Source: Alligator mississippiensis
Taxonomy: Eukaryota; Chordata; Crocodylia; Alligatoridae
Direction: 5' to 3'
Length of the DNA stretch: 64,000 bases
NCBI RefSeq assembly: GCF_030867095.1
Contig: NC_081826.1
Coordinates: forward strand, 41,146,001 to 41,210,000
Shown: positions 1 through 10,893 of the stretch, one piece after another
How positions within the stretch are numbered: position 1 is the stretch's first letter
Layout: each line of letters begins with the position of its first letter
Translations under genes and position numbers: made by a program
Notes under the pieces: model-generated
What the model saw: only the letters and a program-made list of their open reading frames with translations
The model's database searches: none
What the model was told of the DNA's origin: nothing

Positions 1-750
1 GTATAGTAATGAGATGTAAAGCCATCTTTAGCTAAGAGATATGTTTGTAACATTACATTAACTATCTTTCGTTGCATTGATCTCATCATTGAATAATTTC
101 TGCCCAAGACTTTTCATACAGAACTTAAAATAAAATGGAAACAAATACTGAAAGAAGAAATAAAAGGCAACAGGGGAGAGAACAATGTATGGTTTTCATC
201 AATCAATAAAAAAAAAAAGATTAAGATCTAGATCCTCAGTTGTGCCAAAAATATGCTTGACACAGCTGAGAAGTGTGGAGAAAGGTGGCTTCAAACCACC
301 TTCTTGATTCTTGATCCTGGGAAGAAATGGCTCCCAAAATAACTTGCATCCAATAATTAAGCCAGCCCTGCCTGCCTCTTCTCCCTCTCCCCTAGCATGC
401 CACTTCCACACACTGAGGGAGGGATATAGGAGATATAGAAGAGATTATACAATTTATATAGTTCAAGAATTTCCTCGTGCTGAGCTCCTTGCTTGAGAAT
501 CCTTGAAGAGCCCTTTTGCCCCACTGGTTTCACACAAAGAACACTTAGTGAAGGCCAAGAAGCAGACCCTACAAGTCTTTGTAATTTAAGAGTTGCATTG
601 GTTTAATTTGTGTTGCATAGGCTTTATTGTCTCTTAAAGCCATATGATATCCGGACACCACTGACTTCAATGGGAGTTCCATCAAAGACTTTTCTTGACC
701 CAATTCTTACAATGTTTCTTCATGAATCAGATTTTTTAGTTTTCTGATTA
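1..750. other. no recognised feature
   Basis: AT-rich sequence with no convincing open frame, repeat termini or RNA gene. It is flanked on the right by a CR1-like fragment. Confidence 0.5.
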
Positions 751-868
751 TTTTGGGTGCTGACCCCTGAATTCTCTCAAATTGGTCCACATCTTCCTTA
801 AAGTGTGATGTCCAAAACTGGATACAATACTTCAACTGAGGCCTTACCAATGATGACTAGAGTGCTAC
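751..868 (-). mobile_element. old CR1/L3-type LINE fragment (ORF2 C-terminal part)
   Basis: Read on the minus strand, this stretch encodes the conserved segment after the reverse transcriptase core: an LEYC-like motif, then a QFW-like motif, then HFK and a KI-ending block. The same block occurs in the full-length CR1 at 54775-59349 (LEYCVQFWAPHFKKD). It is short and diverged with no tail, so it is an old internal fragment. Assignment to CR1 rather than L2 or L3 is uncertain. Confidence 0.6.
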
Positions 869-1160
869 AAATTACACCCTTGTTTATATAGTGAGCAGAC
901 GAGTAGTGACTCTTCTAGTGATTTAATTTTATCCTGCTGGGATAATATCCAATGGACTCCATGTTGTTGGCTAAAGACAAGTTCAAAAGGTAGAAAGTCT
1001 AGGACTGCTTCTCTACATGCAAACAGAAAAATGGCAACACCTGAAGCTGTTGGACACCAGCCTACAAACAATTTTTTTTCTAGAATGCATTTCAATATCT
1101 GATCAAATCTTTCCATAAATCCATTTGTTTGAGGGTAGTATAGGGTGTTTCCCCACATTT
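865..1160 (-). pseudogene. Ty3/Gypsy-like integrase fragment (pol remnant)
   Basis: A 97-codon open stretch on the minus strand carries the signature of the retroviral/Ty3-Gypsy integrase core: a YYPQTNG motif (canonically YHPQTNG), ERFDQILK shortly after it, then FACREA and a LPFELVF block that matches the usual FAYRE...PFELLYG pattern. The YHPQTNG motif lies near the third catalytic residue (Glu) of the DDE triad. The E in ERF is where that residue is expected. The upstream D,D part, reverse transcriptase and gag are not visible, so this is a small fossil piece. It lies 1 kb downstream, on the same strand, of an LTR-like repeat at 2150-3461. Metaviridae origin is more likely than a vertebrate retrovirus, judging from the motif spacing, but a domesticated integrase gene cannot be excluded from one fragment. 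Confidence 0.65.
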
Positions 1161-1297
1161 TATAACTTGTTCTCTATAGAGCTATCTTTACATATAACAT
1201 TTGCCTTCTAGTCAGTTTGTCAAAGCTTTCTTCTTTTGCCCTTTGTTCTGGCTACAACCAGTGCCTCACCAAGTTAATTAAACAAATCGTAAAGTCC

Positions 1298-1450
1298 TAG
1301 AATCATAGAGAAGTAGGGCTGGAAGGGACCTCCGGAAGTAATTTAGGCCAACCCTCTGCCTGAGGCAGGATCTTTCCCATCTAAACCATCCTCTATAAAT
1401 CCATAATCTAAACTCTTTGTAAAACTACCATCAAACCTGACACAAACCAA
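1298..1450 (-). mobile_element. CR1 3' end, antisense
   Basis: It begins with tagaatcatag followed by a GGGCTGGAAGGGACCT-like block, which is the reverse complement of the CR1 terminus (AGGTCCCTTCCAACCC... then the ATTCTATG tail) seen at 59300-59349. The rightward part drifts from the consensus after about 100 bp, so the inner limit is approximate. It is a typical 5'-truncated copy. Confidence 0.75.
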
Positions 1451-2149
1451 GACAAAACACCTTAGCCTGCCACATGTAAAGCAGCGGAATACTGTATCTC
1501 AATGGGAGTTTTGCCTGGAGATATGCCCAATCCCTGGAACTTCTTTCATTATATGTCCTGACTAATCCAGCATCTCTGTACTTCTGTGCAGTCATTTAGT
1601 AGCTCCTCACTCATGGCCTTATACTTATTCAGATCCTTTCTTGTTAATGGAGGGAACAAATAAATGACTGTTTCTGCTATGGCCACGCACATGTTGTTGC
1701 CATTCATTCATACCTGTTGATAAAATACTCTGTGCCTTTCCCAACAACATAACAGTAATGTAGGCTCTCTACAAACCATCCTCTTGGAGGCCCTATCAGT
1801 CCAGCAAAGTAACTCTGTCCCACGAAGGGTCTTGGTGCAGAGGCTGATACTGTTATACCAGGTGCTCAGAGTAGGTCCTTCTCTTTGATCTCTAGAAAAT
1901 TGCACTGTCACAGGATTTCTCTATTTCTCTAAACTGGAAGTGTAGCATTCCAAGTTTAGTCTTCATACCTCTATTCTTTTTTCCTGATGACTCCAAAATT
2001 GTTGTGAAAGGATGCTAAAGTCATGAGTAGCCTCCTAGGCCCTCAATGATTTTGCTTTCTTGCCAAAATTTGTTTCAGGCATAGAATTTTCTTCTCTTGA
2101 GTCTGTAGCCCAGCTAACTCAGGTATATATTCCCCTTCTCCGATTGAAG
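1451..2149. other. no recognised feature
   Basis: Short open frames on both strands show no recognisable domain. If the integrase fragment and the LTR-like repeat belong to one old provirus, this would be its decayed interior. Nothing in the sequence proves that. Confidence 0.4.
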
Positions 2150-3461
2150 GGGATTGTTAGCTGGCAGGTGTACTGTGGGGGAACTGCAGACCGCTCAGTT
2201 TCCCTCCGTCCCTATAGAACCGGGCCAGGACAGTCAGGGGACTTAACAAAATACAAATGTATTTACTTTAACTTATCACAAGGAAAAGAACCATGGATAT
2301 AAACATATGTACAATATCTATCTATACACACACACACATATATATATCTAAACAAATAACATAAACAATACCCTCTGGGTAAATGCTATAAAACCTTATA
2401 CCAGTGCTCCAGATACAGGTAAGTCACAGGTAAGTATCTGGTCTGAAACAGATAAACCCCAAAATAAACATAGATAGCCAACAGATAAACTATAGATAAG
2501 TATGGGTGAACAATAAATAAGCCACAAATAAATACAAATAAACAACAGGTGAAATAATAGCAAAAGGGGGTCCCAGAACAGCCCTAGGACTCTACTCATC
2601 TACTAATTTACAAACACAAGAGATCACAAAATATAAGGCATGACATCACACCACTTGTGGTGCAAGAACCCCAAAGATAAACTTAATCCCAAGGGGAAAC
2701 CCCAATACCCTTGGGCTTTTCCCAAACCCTACAAGGAAGCTAGTAACTTTAGGGGGGCACTCCCAGTAGGACCTCCCCTTTCAGGAGCCCTTAACTAACC
2801 AGGGGGGACTCCCTCTTCCCTGTGGAAATCCTCTTTTCCCTACAACTCTGGACTCGCAGGCCTGGAGGGTGGCCCTTGTCCTCTGCATCAAGCTGCTCTC
2901 TCACCTGCAGTGGGCTTTGGGGAGGGTCGCTATCCCCTGGAACAGGGCTCCTTTACGCAGGGTTTCTGGGGCCTCTCGCTCGGCCCTGTCTGCTGGCTCA
3001 GTAGCCCGAGCACTGTCTGGCTCCCTGGACTCAACCTTTTGCTATGGGTCAGAGGCCTGGGCTGCCCCGTGCTCCCCTCATACTGTGCACGCAGCTCCTT
3101 TTATACTCTCCAGGGCTCTGCCCCTGAAGTCTTCCCGACCTGACTGTTGCAGGTCTTCAGTCAGGCCCTGGGTGTGGGGGGAGACTCCCCTCCCCCTCCC
3201 CTCAGGAAAGGAGTGTGACTTAACTCCTCTTGCTGCCTCCTGATTGGGCTCCACCAATCAAAACAGCAAGACTTCAAGCCTGGGACTCAACCCAAGCTCC
3301 AAAAGGCAAGCCTGCTACAAGTCCTTTTCTCTACTCTCTTTCTTCTGCCCCCTTCTCTGTCCTGGAGTGGAAAGGGTTCTTCTAGAATGAGATCCAGCCT
3401 CCCTCTTATTATTATTCTGGCTCATGCCCCCTGTTCAGGGACAACCCCCTACCTCCTGACA
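2150..3461 (-). mobile_element. LTR-like repeat, family 2, copy 1
   Basis: This block aligns by eye along its length with 35410-36997. Shared blocks in order are a CCCTATAG...GGCCAGGACA block, an AATATAAGGCA block, a GGTGGCCCTTGTCC-like block, GCAGCTCCTTTTAT, and GGCTCCACCAAT. On the minus strand both copies begin TGT and share a TAGGG...CC(C/A)...GAAC start, and copy 1 has a clear TATAAAAGGAGCTGC promoter-like site (plus-strand 3100-3115). That layout suits a minus-strand LTR of about 1.3 kb. No target-site duplication was found at the ends tested, so the left end is approximate. Confidence 0.5.
2322..2348. repeat. (AC)n/(AT)n microsatellite
   Basis: A short run of CA dinucleotides passes into TA dinucleotides inside the LTR-like repeat. 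The corresponding part of the 35.5 kb copy lacks it, so it grew after the copies separated. Confidence 0.8.
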
Positions 3462-4577
3462 CCACATGTCATTAAGCTATTGCCTAATGAGTCAGGATGA
3501 CTCAGAGGAAGAGGAAGCAGGAAGCCAGACAAAATGTAACACTTCATTAAAACAGGTGTTTTACAGTACTTAGTTTTCTGTGCCCAAAGTCTTCTAGGCC
3601 ATTTCTCCATACATTCTGGTATCTCTCCAGAAATCCAAAGTCTCTTCAGAAGACAGGCCCCAGCCTCAGCCTAACTTTCCCTACTGCTTTTTTCCAAAGG
3701 TGTTTGGAACTTGCAAACATTTGACAGCAAATGGCAAGCAGTCTGACACTCTGGATCAGAACACAATTGATGTCAAACAGCGATTTTAACTGCCTGTAAG
3801 GAGAAAGTACTGACAGAATTGGGCAAATAATTGAATTTTTAGTTCACTAGCCAAACCAAAAAATAAAAAAAATGTTTCTTTTTGGTTCAATGCAAATCCC
3901 CTGTATTCCATGAAACACATCCTCATGAGGAATCTGTATAGCTAGGAAGTAATTTAGAGAGTGAGAGAAATATCTCAGTGCACCAAAACTATGCAAATCC
4001 ATTGACTATTGTTCGTATCAGAGGATGCATGCTGACTGCACAGGGTCTTCCAACCATGAACTTACAGACTGCTAGGAAAGAATTCCTTTTTCCCTAGCTG
4101 CAACTAATTGTTGAGTACACTGTACCATGAACAGAGGACAGAATTAATTCCTAAGTGCTAAAATGAAAAGCAGTGAAAATCTACTCAGCTGGCAGTGCTA
4201 AAGGGTATGGATTATCAGATGGCAGAGAGTGAATAAATAACAAGTGCATGGTCAGTTTAGAAGGAAATTCATGACCCCTTTCTTTCCCCACCGTGAGTAA
4301 GAGTAATCAGCTTTTGTGGGGAAAACAACCTAGAAAAATCTTCTTCCATTCCAACTTGAGGAACACCTGCTGACATGAGCAGCTCATTCCTATTGAGAAT
4401 GCCCCTGTAAAATATGGCTCTAGAATACTTAGGTTACTGTAGAGTCCTCTGTCTAGACTTCCTGCCTTGCAGCCCCTCCTCAGGGAAAAGGAGCTATGAT
4501 TTTCCTGATTCTTCCTAGATGTCTATGGCCACAAGGTTGTGTGGGATATATTATAAAAAAATATATATACTATTATT

Positions 4578-4613
<36 letters not shown>

Positions 4614-5175
4614 TATAGGTGTGGTTTTCATAAACGGATTAGAGAACTGGGGCTCCTGACAGTGAACAAGATCGATCTTTTCAAATACTTGTTGCAATAT
4701 TGATCTAATTTCAGTTTTCTAGAGATTGTATTTCTTTATTGTGTGTATAACCCATATTCTTTTATACAAGAGTTCCAGTCTTTTATTTAACAGCACATAA
4801 GTCTGAATTTAAAACCAACAGCTGTATTTTTAAAAAGCCCATAGGCTAAAGAAATTGGATATAAAAATACCAATCATGGCAAATATTTAATTGGCAAAAG
4901 AAGAATCATATCTAGAAATAAAGTGGTGAAAATATGCAGGAACTGTCTGATCAGCAACAATAGTATTTGAAGCACCCCATATGGTGCCATATAGTGAAAA
5001 AACTAAAACCTGCCAAGGATTATCTTACACATACTGGTTGAAGTTTATGCCTATGGACCAGCACATGTCCTATGTACTGCTTAAGACTGATATGAAGACT
5101 TATTTGAAGGCTTCAGTAAAACGTATAAGATGCATGGGGCTCTAGCTGAGATCTCAACAAAGGAGTGACCTTCAC
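3462..5175. other. no recognised gene
   Basis: Unique-looking AT-rich sequence. Only the CA microsatellite at 4581-4610 stands out. Confidence 0.5.
4581..4610. repeat. (AC)15 microsatellite
   Basis: Thirty uninterrupted bases of AC preceded by TA-rich sequence. It is a simple repeat and likely to be length-polymorphic. Confidence 0.95.
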
Positions 5176-5478
5176 TTAGTCTGAGTCTACAATCTAAGGT
5201 TTTGCCAGCATGGTTATGTTGGTTAGGAGTATGAAAAGATCACACCCTGCTTCCCAATGAAGGGATGCTACCAAACCACTGCCTCCCATCTACATACAGC
5301 TTTGGTGACAGAAAGGGACTTCTGTGGTACAGATTGTTCAGTGAAGTGGAGTGGCTACATGGACGGAAAGATCCATTCTGCTGCCATACAGTATGTCTTC
5401 ACCAGGGGTCTCTGCTACTATAGCAAGGCCCATAGAGCTATGGCAGCACCAGCGCTCTAATGTAGATAAGCCCTGACA
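5176..5478. mobile_element. non-autonomous DNA transposon, hAT-like
   Basis: The ends form loose inverted repeats: TAGTCTGAGTCTACAATCTA on the left and, reverse-complemented, CAGGGCTTATCTACATTAGAG on the right. The interior opens with a TTTTGCCAGCATGGTTATG stretch. The TCTACA terminal motif recurs in other elements of this window. No clear 8-bp duplication was found, so the class is tentative. Confidence 0.45.
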
Positions 5479-6540
5479 AATCATCTGCTGTCTTCTTTCT
5501 AGAGATCCTTTCATTTCAGTTACTTAATATATGCAGGGGGGAGGGGGGAAAGAGAGAGAGAGCACACTAGCTTGAGTTCTTAAGAATAATGTTTCTTATT
5601 TTATTAACAAATAATACCCATTAAAGCAGCCAGTACTGTAATACTGACTAATAATTGAAGTGATACATCTGTATTAATACCCCACTGTAATGTACTGTTT
5701 GGAAAAAAATGAAAAATATTAATTGAAGGATATATGGTGTACTGTCAAGCTGCAATTTATCTGGCTTTATGTTGTCTTTGTACTGCAGCTTTGTTGTTTT
5801 ATACTCTACTATAATTTCCAAAGCATGATAGACGAGAACGTTACCCAGTTTGACAGGTTCCTTACAGTACAGAGAGCCACAAACTGAATTAATGATGTTC
5901 CTAGGTATCATAATCAAGGTGATCTCTTGATAAAGTGGAAAAACTTCTAAGTGAGTTTATTGGACTCTTGGAAACTGCTATATTATGCAGCACATGGTAA
6001 TAGGTCTTCACAGTTACCTTAGAAACCACCCTTCCCACCTCCCACTCCCCCCCCCCCCAAAATGTGTATAAGATCAAGGTAAAGATTCTTATGAAAAATA
6101 TTTTTATTCAAGAAGCTTTATCATGCCTAGAAGAACTCTATAAAGACATTTTTGATAGAATGACTACAGAAAGGGCTGCTGATATAGTTACTGGCTCTAG
6201 GGGCTGATATTCTAATAGAAACACTGCAATTTATTTATTTTTTTGCACCAAAATTTGTCTCCCTTGAATTTCCTACTATTAATATTCAATAAATGTGAAT
6301 TCTTGGTGAAAGTTCTCTCCAACAGGCCCCTGCACTCCTGACCTGAACTCACCTGTTTCAAGGAAGCTTGGGTGTAAGGGGCTGATAGAAAAGAACAAGA
6401 GAGGCCAGCAACGCAGTGGAGTTGACACTAGGTTCCCAACCAATAGAACAACTTCAGCCTATGTTTGTCTGCTTTTAAATGGACAGTATCAAGATTACTG
6501 AGCCTAAATTTTGACCTACAGACTTTACCATGCACTAGAT
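5479..6540. other. no recognised gene; short C-run and GA-rich tract
   Basis: It contains a GA-rich stretch near 5540-5565 and a run of 12 C at 6047-6058. No coding or transposon structure is evident. The last 8 bases (6533-6540) are the left target-site duplication of the next element. Confidence 0.5.
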
Positions 6541-6675
6541 CAATGGTTCTCAACCTTTTTAGACTTAAGGCACCCATTGGAAATTCTGTTACATAGAACT
6601 CAGAAAGGCCACAACAGGTCAGGATGGTTTTGACACCATACACTCCTATGGGTTCATCTTATGAGTCATGTGTAG

Positions 6676-7468
6676 GACTAGGGACAGAAGTTACACACAA
6701 ACTCATTTAAGTGATCAGAAGCTGGTTTAAATTTGTAACAGAACAGAAGCTCAGTGCACATAAACCAGTTTCAAAATGGCTGAAACTTATTCAAGATAAA
6801 CTTGGTTGAATGTAGTATCAGACTTAACTAATTTGGGTCAAACCAGTTTATGAAACTTCTGTCCCAGTCCCCTTCCTGGTCCAAGTTAAATCACAGTCCC
6901 CAGCAACCCAGCATGCTTTCCAGCCCAGAGAGCAGGGTTGGCCCTGCCCCTCTGATCCCTAGTTGGAGGAGTGAGGGTGGGCTGACAAGGTGGGGGGGGG
7001 GGGCAAGCCTGGCTGTGGGTACAGTTCAGTCTGGAGGGGGCGGGGTGGAGAGAACTGCCCCAGGAAAACCTTGGCTGGGGCCTGGGGCCAGGGAAGGGGG
7101 TTAAACACCCCTTCCCATGCTCAAACTTATTGCTGGTTACACCTGTAGACTACAAATCCCAGAGATACCTGGAAGCAGGAAGAGGAAGTGATGAGCAACC
7201 CTGCACAGTCCTGCTGCTGTAATTCTGGACTGCAAATCCCAGAGACCTCTGGAGGCAGCTGGAAGAGGAAGTGAACACACAGCCAGACAGCTGTGCTCTA
7301 GTGACCCCCAGCTTCTGGCCTGAGCCACTGCAGGCATGTAGCTGCATTTCCTGAATCAAAGATAAACGTCTGTTCACTTCTGTTTCAATTTAATCTGTAC
7401 AGTTTAGTCTAACCCACCAAAGACTGAATCAATTCAGCCTCGGGCTTTTTGACTGTCTGTACCTAGCC
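6676..7468. mobile_element. CTAGGGACAG-TIR DNA element, copy 1
   Basis: It starts GACTAGGGACAGAAG and ends, reverse-complemented, GGCTAGGTACAGACAG. Outside lie TAG (6673-6675) and TAG (7469-7471), a possible 3-bp duplication. It aligns by eye over both ends with 32160-33267. The interior has two nearby copies of an ACTACAAATCCCAGAGA-like unit and a run of 12 G at 6992-7003. No transposase is encoded. The superfamily is unknown: a 3-bp duplication suggests PIF/Harbinger, but the target is not TWA. Confidence 0.65.
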
Positions 7469-7481
7469 TAGGTGTTTGCAC

Positions 7482-7862
7482 ATAGATTCATAGAGTGTAA
7501 GGGGCTGGAAGAGACCTCACAAATCATCAGGTCCAGCCTCCCCACTCTAGGCAGGAAGACAACTGGTGTTAGGCAACCTCAGCGAGGTGACTGTCTGGTC
7601 TCCTCTTGAAAACCTCCAGAGTAGGTGAATGCACCATCTCTGGAGGGAGTTGATTCCACAGTCTGGACGCCCTAATTGTGAAGGAGTTTTTCCTGGTATT
7701 AAGCCTGAAGTGGCCTTCCAGGAGTTTTTATCCGTTGGTCCTGGTCTTCCCCAGGGATGCCCTAGTGAACAGTTGTTCACTGAGCTCCTGATGCACTCCT
7801 CTGATATAGTGGTAAGCTGCTATCAAGTCCCCTCCCAACCTTCTCTTCTTTAGGCTAAAGGG
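7482..7862 (-). mobile_element. CR1 3' end, antisense
   Basis: Antisense CR1 terminus: a catagattcatag tail remnant, then GGGGCTGGAAGAGACCTCA and TCAGGTCCAGCCTCCCC, continuing about 380 bp into the ORF2 C-terminus and 3' UTR region. It belongs to a different subfamily from the 59 kb copy (GGAAGAGACC instead of GGAAGGGACC). It sits inside the hAT element at 6541-8112. Confidence 0.8.
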
Positions 7863-7864
7863 GT

Positions 7865-8022
7865 TCATAGAATCATAGAAGTAGGGTCGGAAAGGACCTT
7901 GTAGATCTTTAAGTCCGACCCCCTGCCTGGGCAGGAGGAAAACTGGGCTCTAGTGATCCCAGCCAGGTAGGCATTGAGCCACTTCTTAAAGACCCCCAGA
8001 GTAGAAGCCAGCACCACTTCCC
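7865..8022 (-). mobile_element. second CR1 3' end, antisense, directly adjacent
   Basis: It opens with tcatagaatcatagaagtag and then TCGGAAAGGACCTTGTAGATC, an antisense CR1 tail. Its CCGACCCCCTGCCTGGGCAG block resembles the subfamily at 59290 more than its neighbour does. The 3' end lies only 3 bp from the inner end of the previous CR1, so the two were inserted one beside the other. Confidence 0.8.
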
Positions 8023-8112
8023 TTGGGTTAATATTCTGCAGCACCCCATGGCACCCTTTAAAGGATTTCATGATGCCCCAGGGTGCTGCGGCACCCTGGT
8101 CAAGAATCACAG

Positions 8113-8720
8113 CACTAGACAGTCAGGTTACAGCAACTGGAAGATTTTGTTAAAAATCAATAATCACTGATTTTAAAGACCTGACAAAACTGAAATGTTT
8201 ATGCCCACCCAGGTGGTGATGTAGCAGCAATTAACTATTGAAATGTAAATCCATTCTGGAGCTAGTTTTAAAGAAGGTAACAGTCACCTTTTCTATGGAT
8301 CTTCCAAGATATCATGAATCAACTTTATAGTCCTTGGGAATTGCTTGGAGTTTACATCAGGAATGAGCTCTGCCCAGGTTTTTTATTTTCTGTGTGTGGC
8401 CTGTGCAGCATCAGGTAGCAGCAGTTTGTCTTTGTTCGTCATTGTCAAAGAAGACTACATTTTATCTCCTGGCTAAGGTATTCTGTGATGATTTCTCTGG
8501 TGGCCAATCAGACTGTTAGAACACATGGTTAAAGACTGAACAAGTGATGGTATTGTGTTGTGGATGGCTGGGAGGGCTGATCCTGATGCAGAAACTTTTG
8601 TTGTAGGCACCTGTGTTCTGCATCCCTGATGCATTGGTTATTAAAGCGAATTATATCATCACAGACCAGACCATGCTATGCCACACATTCATGGGCTTTT
8701 TTTTTCCCCCTCAACTTTCA
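8113..8720. other. no recognised feature
   Basis: The first 8 bases are the right target-site duplication of the hAT element. The rest shows no repeat or gene signal that I can support. Confidence 0.45.
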
Positions 8721-9155
8721 GGCGATGTCTAGACAAGCACGGCCATGCAGTATGTGGTACATACTGCACATTTAGCTGTTCTCTGCACTGTAAGGAATCA
8801 CCATGGTGGTTTTTTTTGACCCCTAGATACAACAGGTCAAAAAACCCATGCAAAAAAAAAATTAAATAAAAATAGAGCATGCGCCTCTCAAAACTGGAGC
8901 CTGGCCAGCTAAAGCCACACTCCGGCTGCCAGCCAGGCTCCGAGCGGCAGGATTGCCACCACTGCAGCCTCAGGAGGCCTCCATGGGCCAGCCTAGTGCT
9001 GGCTGCAGCCTCCCCTACCCCACCCTGGGTAACCTGCTGTGCACCAGAGGGCATGTGACACAGGCGTTCCCCGGGGACAACTACTGGCAGCACAAGGTGT
9101 CCTGCTGCTAGTTGTCCCCAAGGAACCAAATGTCTGCCCCATGTGGACACGGCCT
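8721..9155. mobile_element. non-autonomous DNA element, hAT-like, family A copy 1
   Basis: The left end is GGCGATGTCTAGACA. The right end, reverse-complemented, is GAGGCCGTGTCCACATGG. An internal GCAGTATGTGGTACATACTGC sequence forms a short hairpin. The order of blocks (hairpin, GTTCTCTGCACTG, TGACCCAGG-like, GGCCAGC...GGCCTCCCCTACC, CTTGTCCCC-type, GGAACCAAA) matches 11824-12162. No clear 8-bp duplication was found. No protein is encoded. Confidence 0.55.
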
Positions 9156-10820
9156 CAGTATCAACACTGTATTGATTCAGGGTTCTTCTTTCAAACCTAG
9201 CCTTGCATCTTGTCTGTTGCCCACCACATGAATGTCCATCAAAGTACAGTTCTCCAGAAAAGATTATTCTAACTACATGGTCAGAGCATCTTAGCTTCAG
9301 GTGGGTTTTGGGGTCCTTTGCAAACTTCTTGTATTGCGTTCATATGCAAGAACAGCTGAGGCATATGGTTTTATTGTGCAACTTCGCCTCCCCACATGAA
9401 TACCCATGAATTGTTGAAATAAATTTGAGTAGTATATTCGTATAAAACAGCCTGCAGAAGCTGACATTCATTTTATTTTAGATTTATATTTTCTTTTTAT
9501 TTTATTTTGTTTGCTTTTATAAGCCAGTTAGATGAGGATTAAGAAGTTCTTACTGGAACACAACAAATGTCTTGTGTTACAGCTCTGTAAAAGCTCCTTG
9601 GATATTTACCATGCTGAAAAGTAACATTATGGTACCACAGATGGATTTAATAATAGTGATTATTAATCAAGAAGCCTAGCTTTGAGGAGACTGGAGGTTT
9701 AACTGTCTTTAAGACCGATGTTACATATTATGCTACACTTCAGAGGAAGGGTGTTGGTTTGGGCCAACGTGCTCTCTTGAAGAGACTCCTAACATCAGGT
9801 GCTACTGGAGAAAGGGGGAAATATCCTTAAAAATCAGACCTCACATCCCTCCAAAATCTGTTCTGGGACAAGACAGCCAGTCCACATATATTCCTGGGAG
9901 GCAACTTCTGATCACAGATGACCACTAACTGCCAGTGGAAAGAAGACAGTAGAGGTGAGAGGTCATCTCAAAGGGATGGTGGTATGAGAGATAGTCATGA
10001 GGGCTCTATGCAATCCTTAACAAGCTAGTGACTTACTTATGCCTGATGTCCACCATGACTACCACTGGTTGTAACTATCATAACTTATCTGATGTGCATC
10101 CTTCTCACATCCTTCATGGCCTCCAAGCCAGCAACCAGCAGGCAGCTTAAATGGGCTGCTACTGACTTTTGACCTCATAAATCTTTTAGAAACCTGATGC
10201 TGATTCATGAATTGTTGAGTAGTCCTGCATGATGTTAAGAACCCTCTACAGCCCCTGGCTGCAATATATCTTCCAGGACTGAGTCACAGGAGAATGTCAA
10301 CCCAACTCCAACAACAGTCAACCCAACCCAACCCCTTCTTTGTGAGAGGTACAAAGAGCCGCTTCCTCCAATGGCTGCAATACTAAAATAACAGAATTGT
10401 GACACAGAAGAAAAGCAAAGGGCATTCACTTAACCTCTAACACGGTGCCTGCAATTTAGTGCATATAACGAAAGGCTATTTTAAAACCTTTGATTCTACA
10501 TAAAGTATCTCATAAATCTATAAATCTCATTCATATTTTCCCAATCCACCTCTCAAATTTTCTCTATAGTATGTAAACAAAAAGCCTGATATCATTTATC
10601 ACTAGCATCTTCTCATTAAAAAAGGTACATTTTAATTTTTTGGCTTCCTCTAGTGACACCTGAACTAACTGTTACCATATACATGGCGTGCAGTCACTGG
10701 AAATGGAACTAAGCCACATTTATTTTCGTAAGATCCAGCCCCCCTGCAGCTACCTTAAAGAAAATATTCTACAGAGAAGATTGTGAAGTTGCAGAAAGGT
10801 CAACATCTAATTTACAGGAG
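9156..10820. other. no recognised feature
   Basis: AT-rich sequence with only short frames and no repeat termini that I can defend. Confidence 0.45.
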
Positions 10821-10893
10821 CTAGGAACACAGTCAGGTTTCTATATAGATAATCTATATAGTAATCTATATAGAAACCTGTCTGTGTTCCTAG
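10821..10893. repeat. near-perfect inverted repeat (hairpin), 30-bp arms
   Basis: The left arm at 10821-10850 and right arm at 10864-10893 pair at 29 of 30 positions around a 13-base loop. The arms begin CTAGGAACACAG and end CTATATAGAT. The loop itself repeats the AATCTATATAGT motif. The near identity of the arms suggests a recent origin or ongoing gene conversion. It could be a miniature TIR element or a palindrome made by replication-fork template switching. Confidence 0.9.

Larger units (their letters stand above)
6541..8112. mobile_element. hAT element carrying three later insertions
   Basis: The left end is CAATGGTTCTCAACC and the right end, reverse-complemented, is CTGTGATTCTTGACC. Both resemble the CAGTGGTTCTCAACC termini typical of hAT (Charlie/Tip100-like) elements. 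The flanks are CACTAGAT (6533-6540) and CACTAGAC (8113-8120), an 8-bp duplication matching at 7 positions and of the length hAT produces. The interior is largely replaced by a TIR element (6676-7468) and two antisense CR1 tails (7482-7862, 7865-8022). No transposase frame remains. Confidence 0.75.

Noticed and set aside
5257..5460. 67-codon plus-strand frame
   Set aside because: Contained within a TIR-bounded non-autonomous DNA element. The sequence is explained by the repeat.
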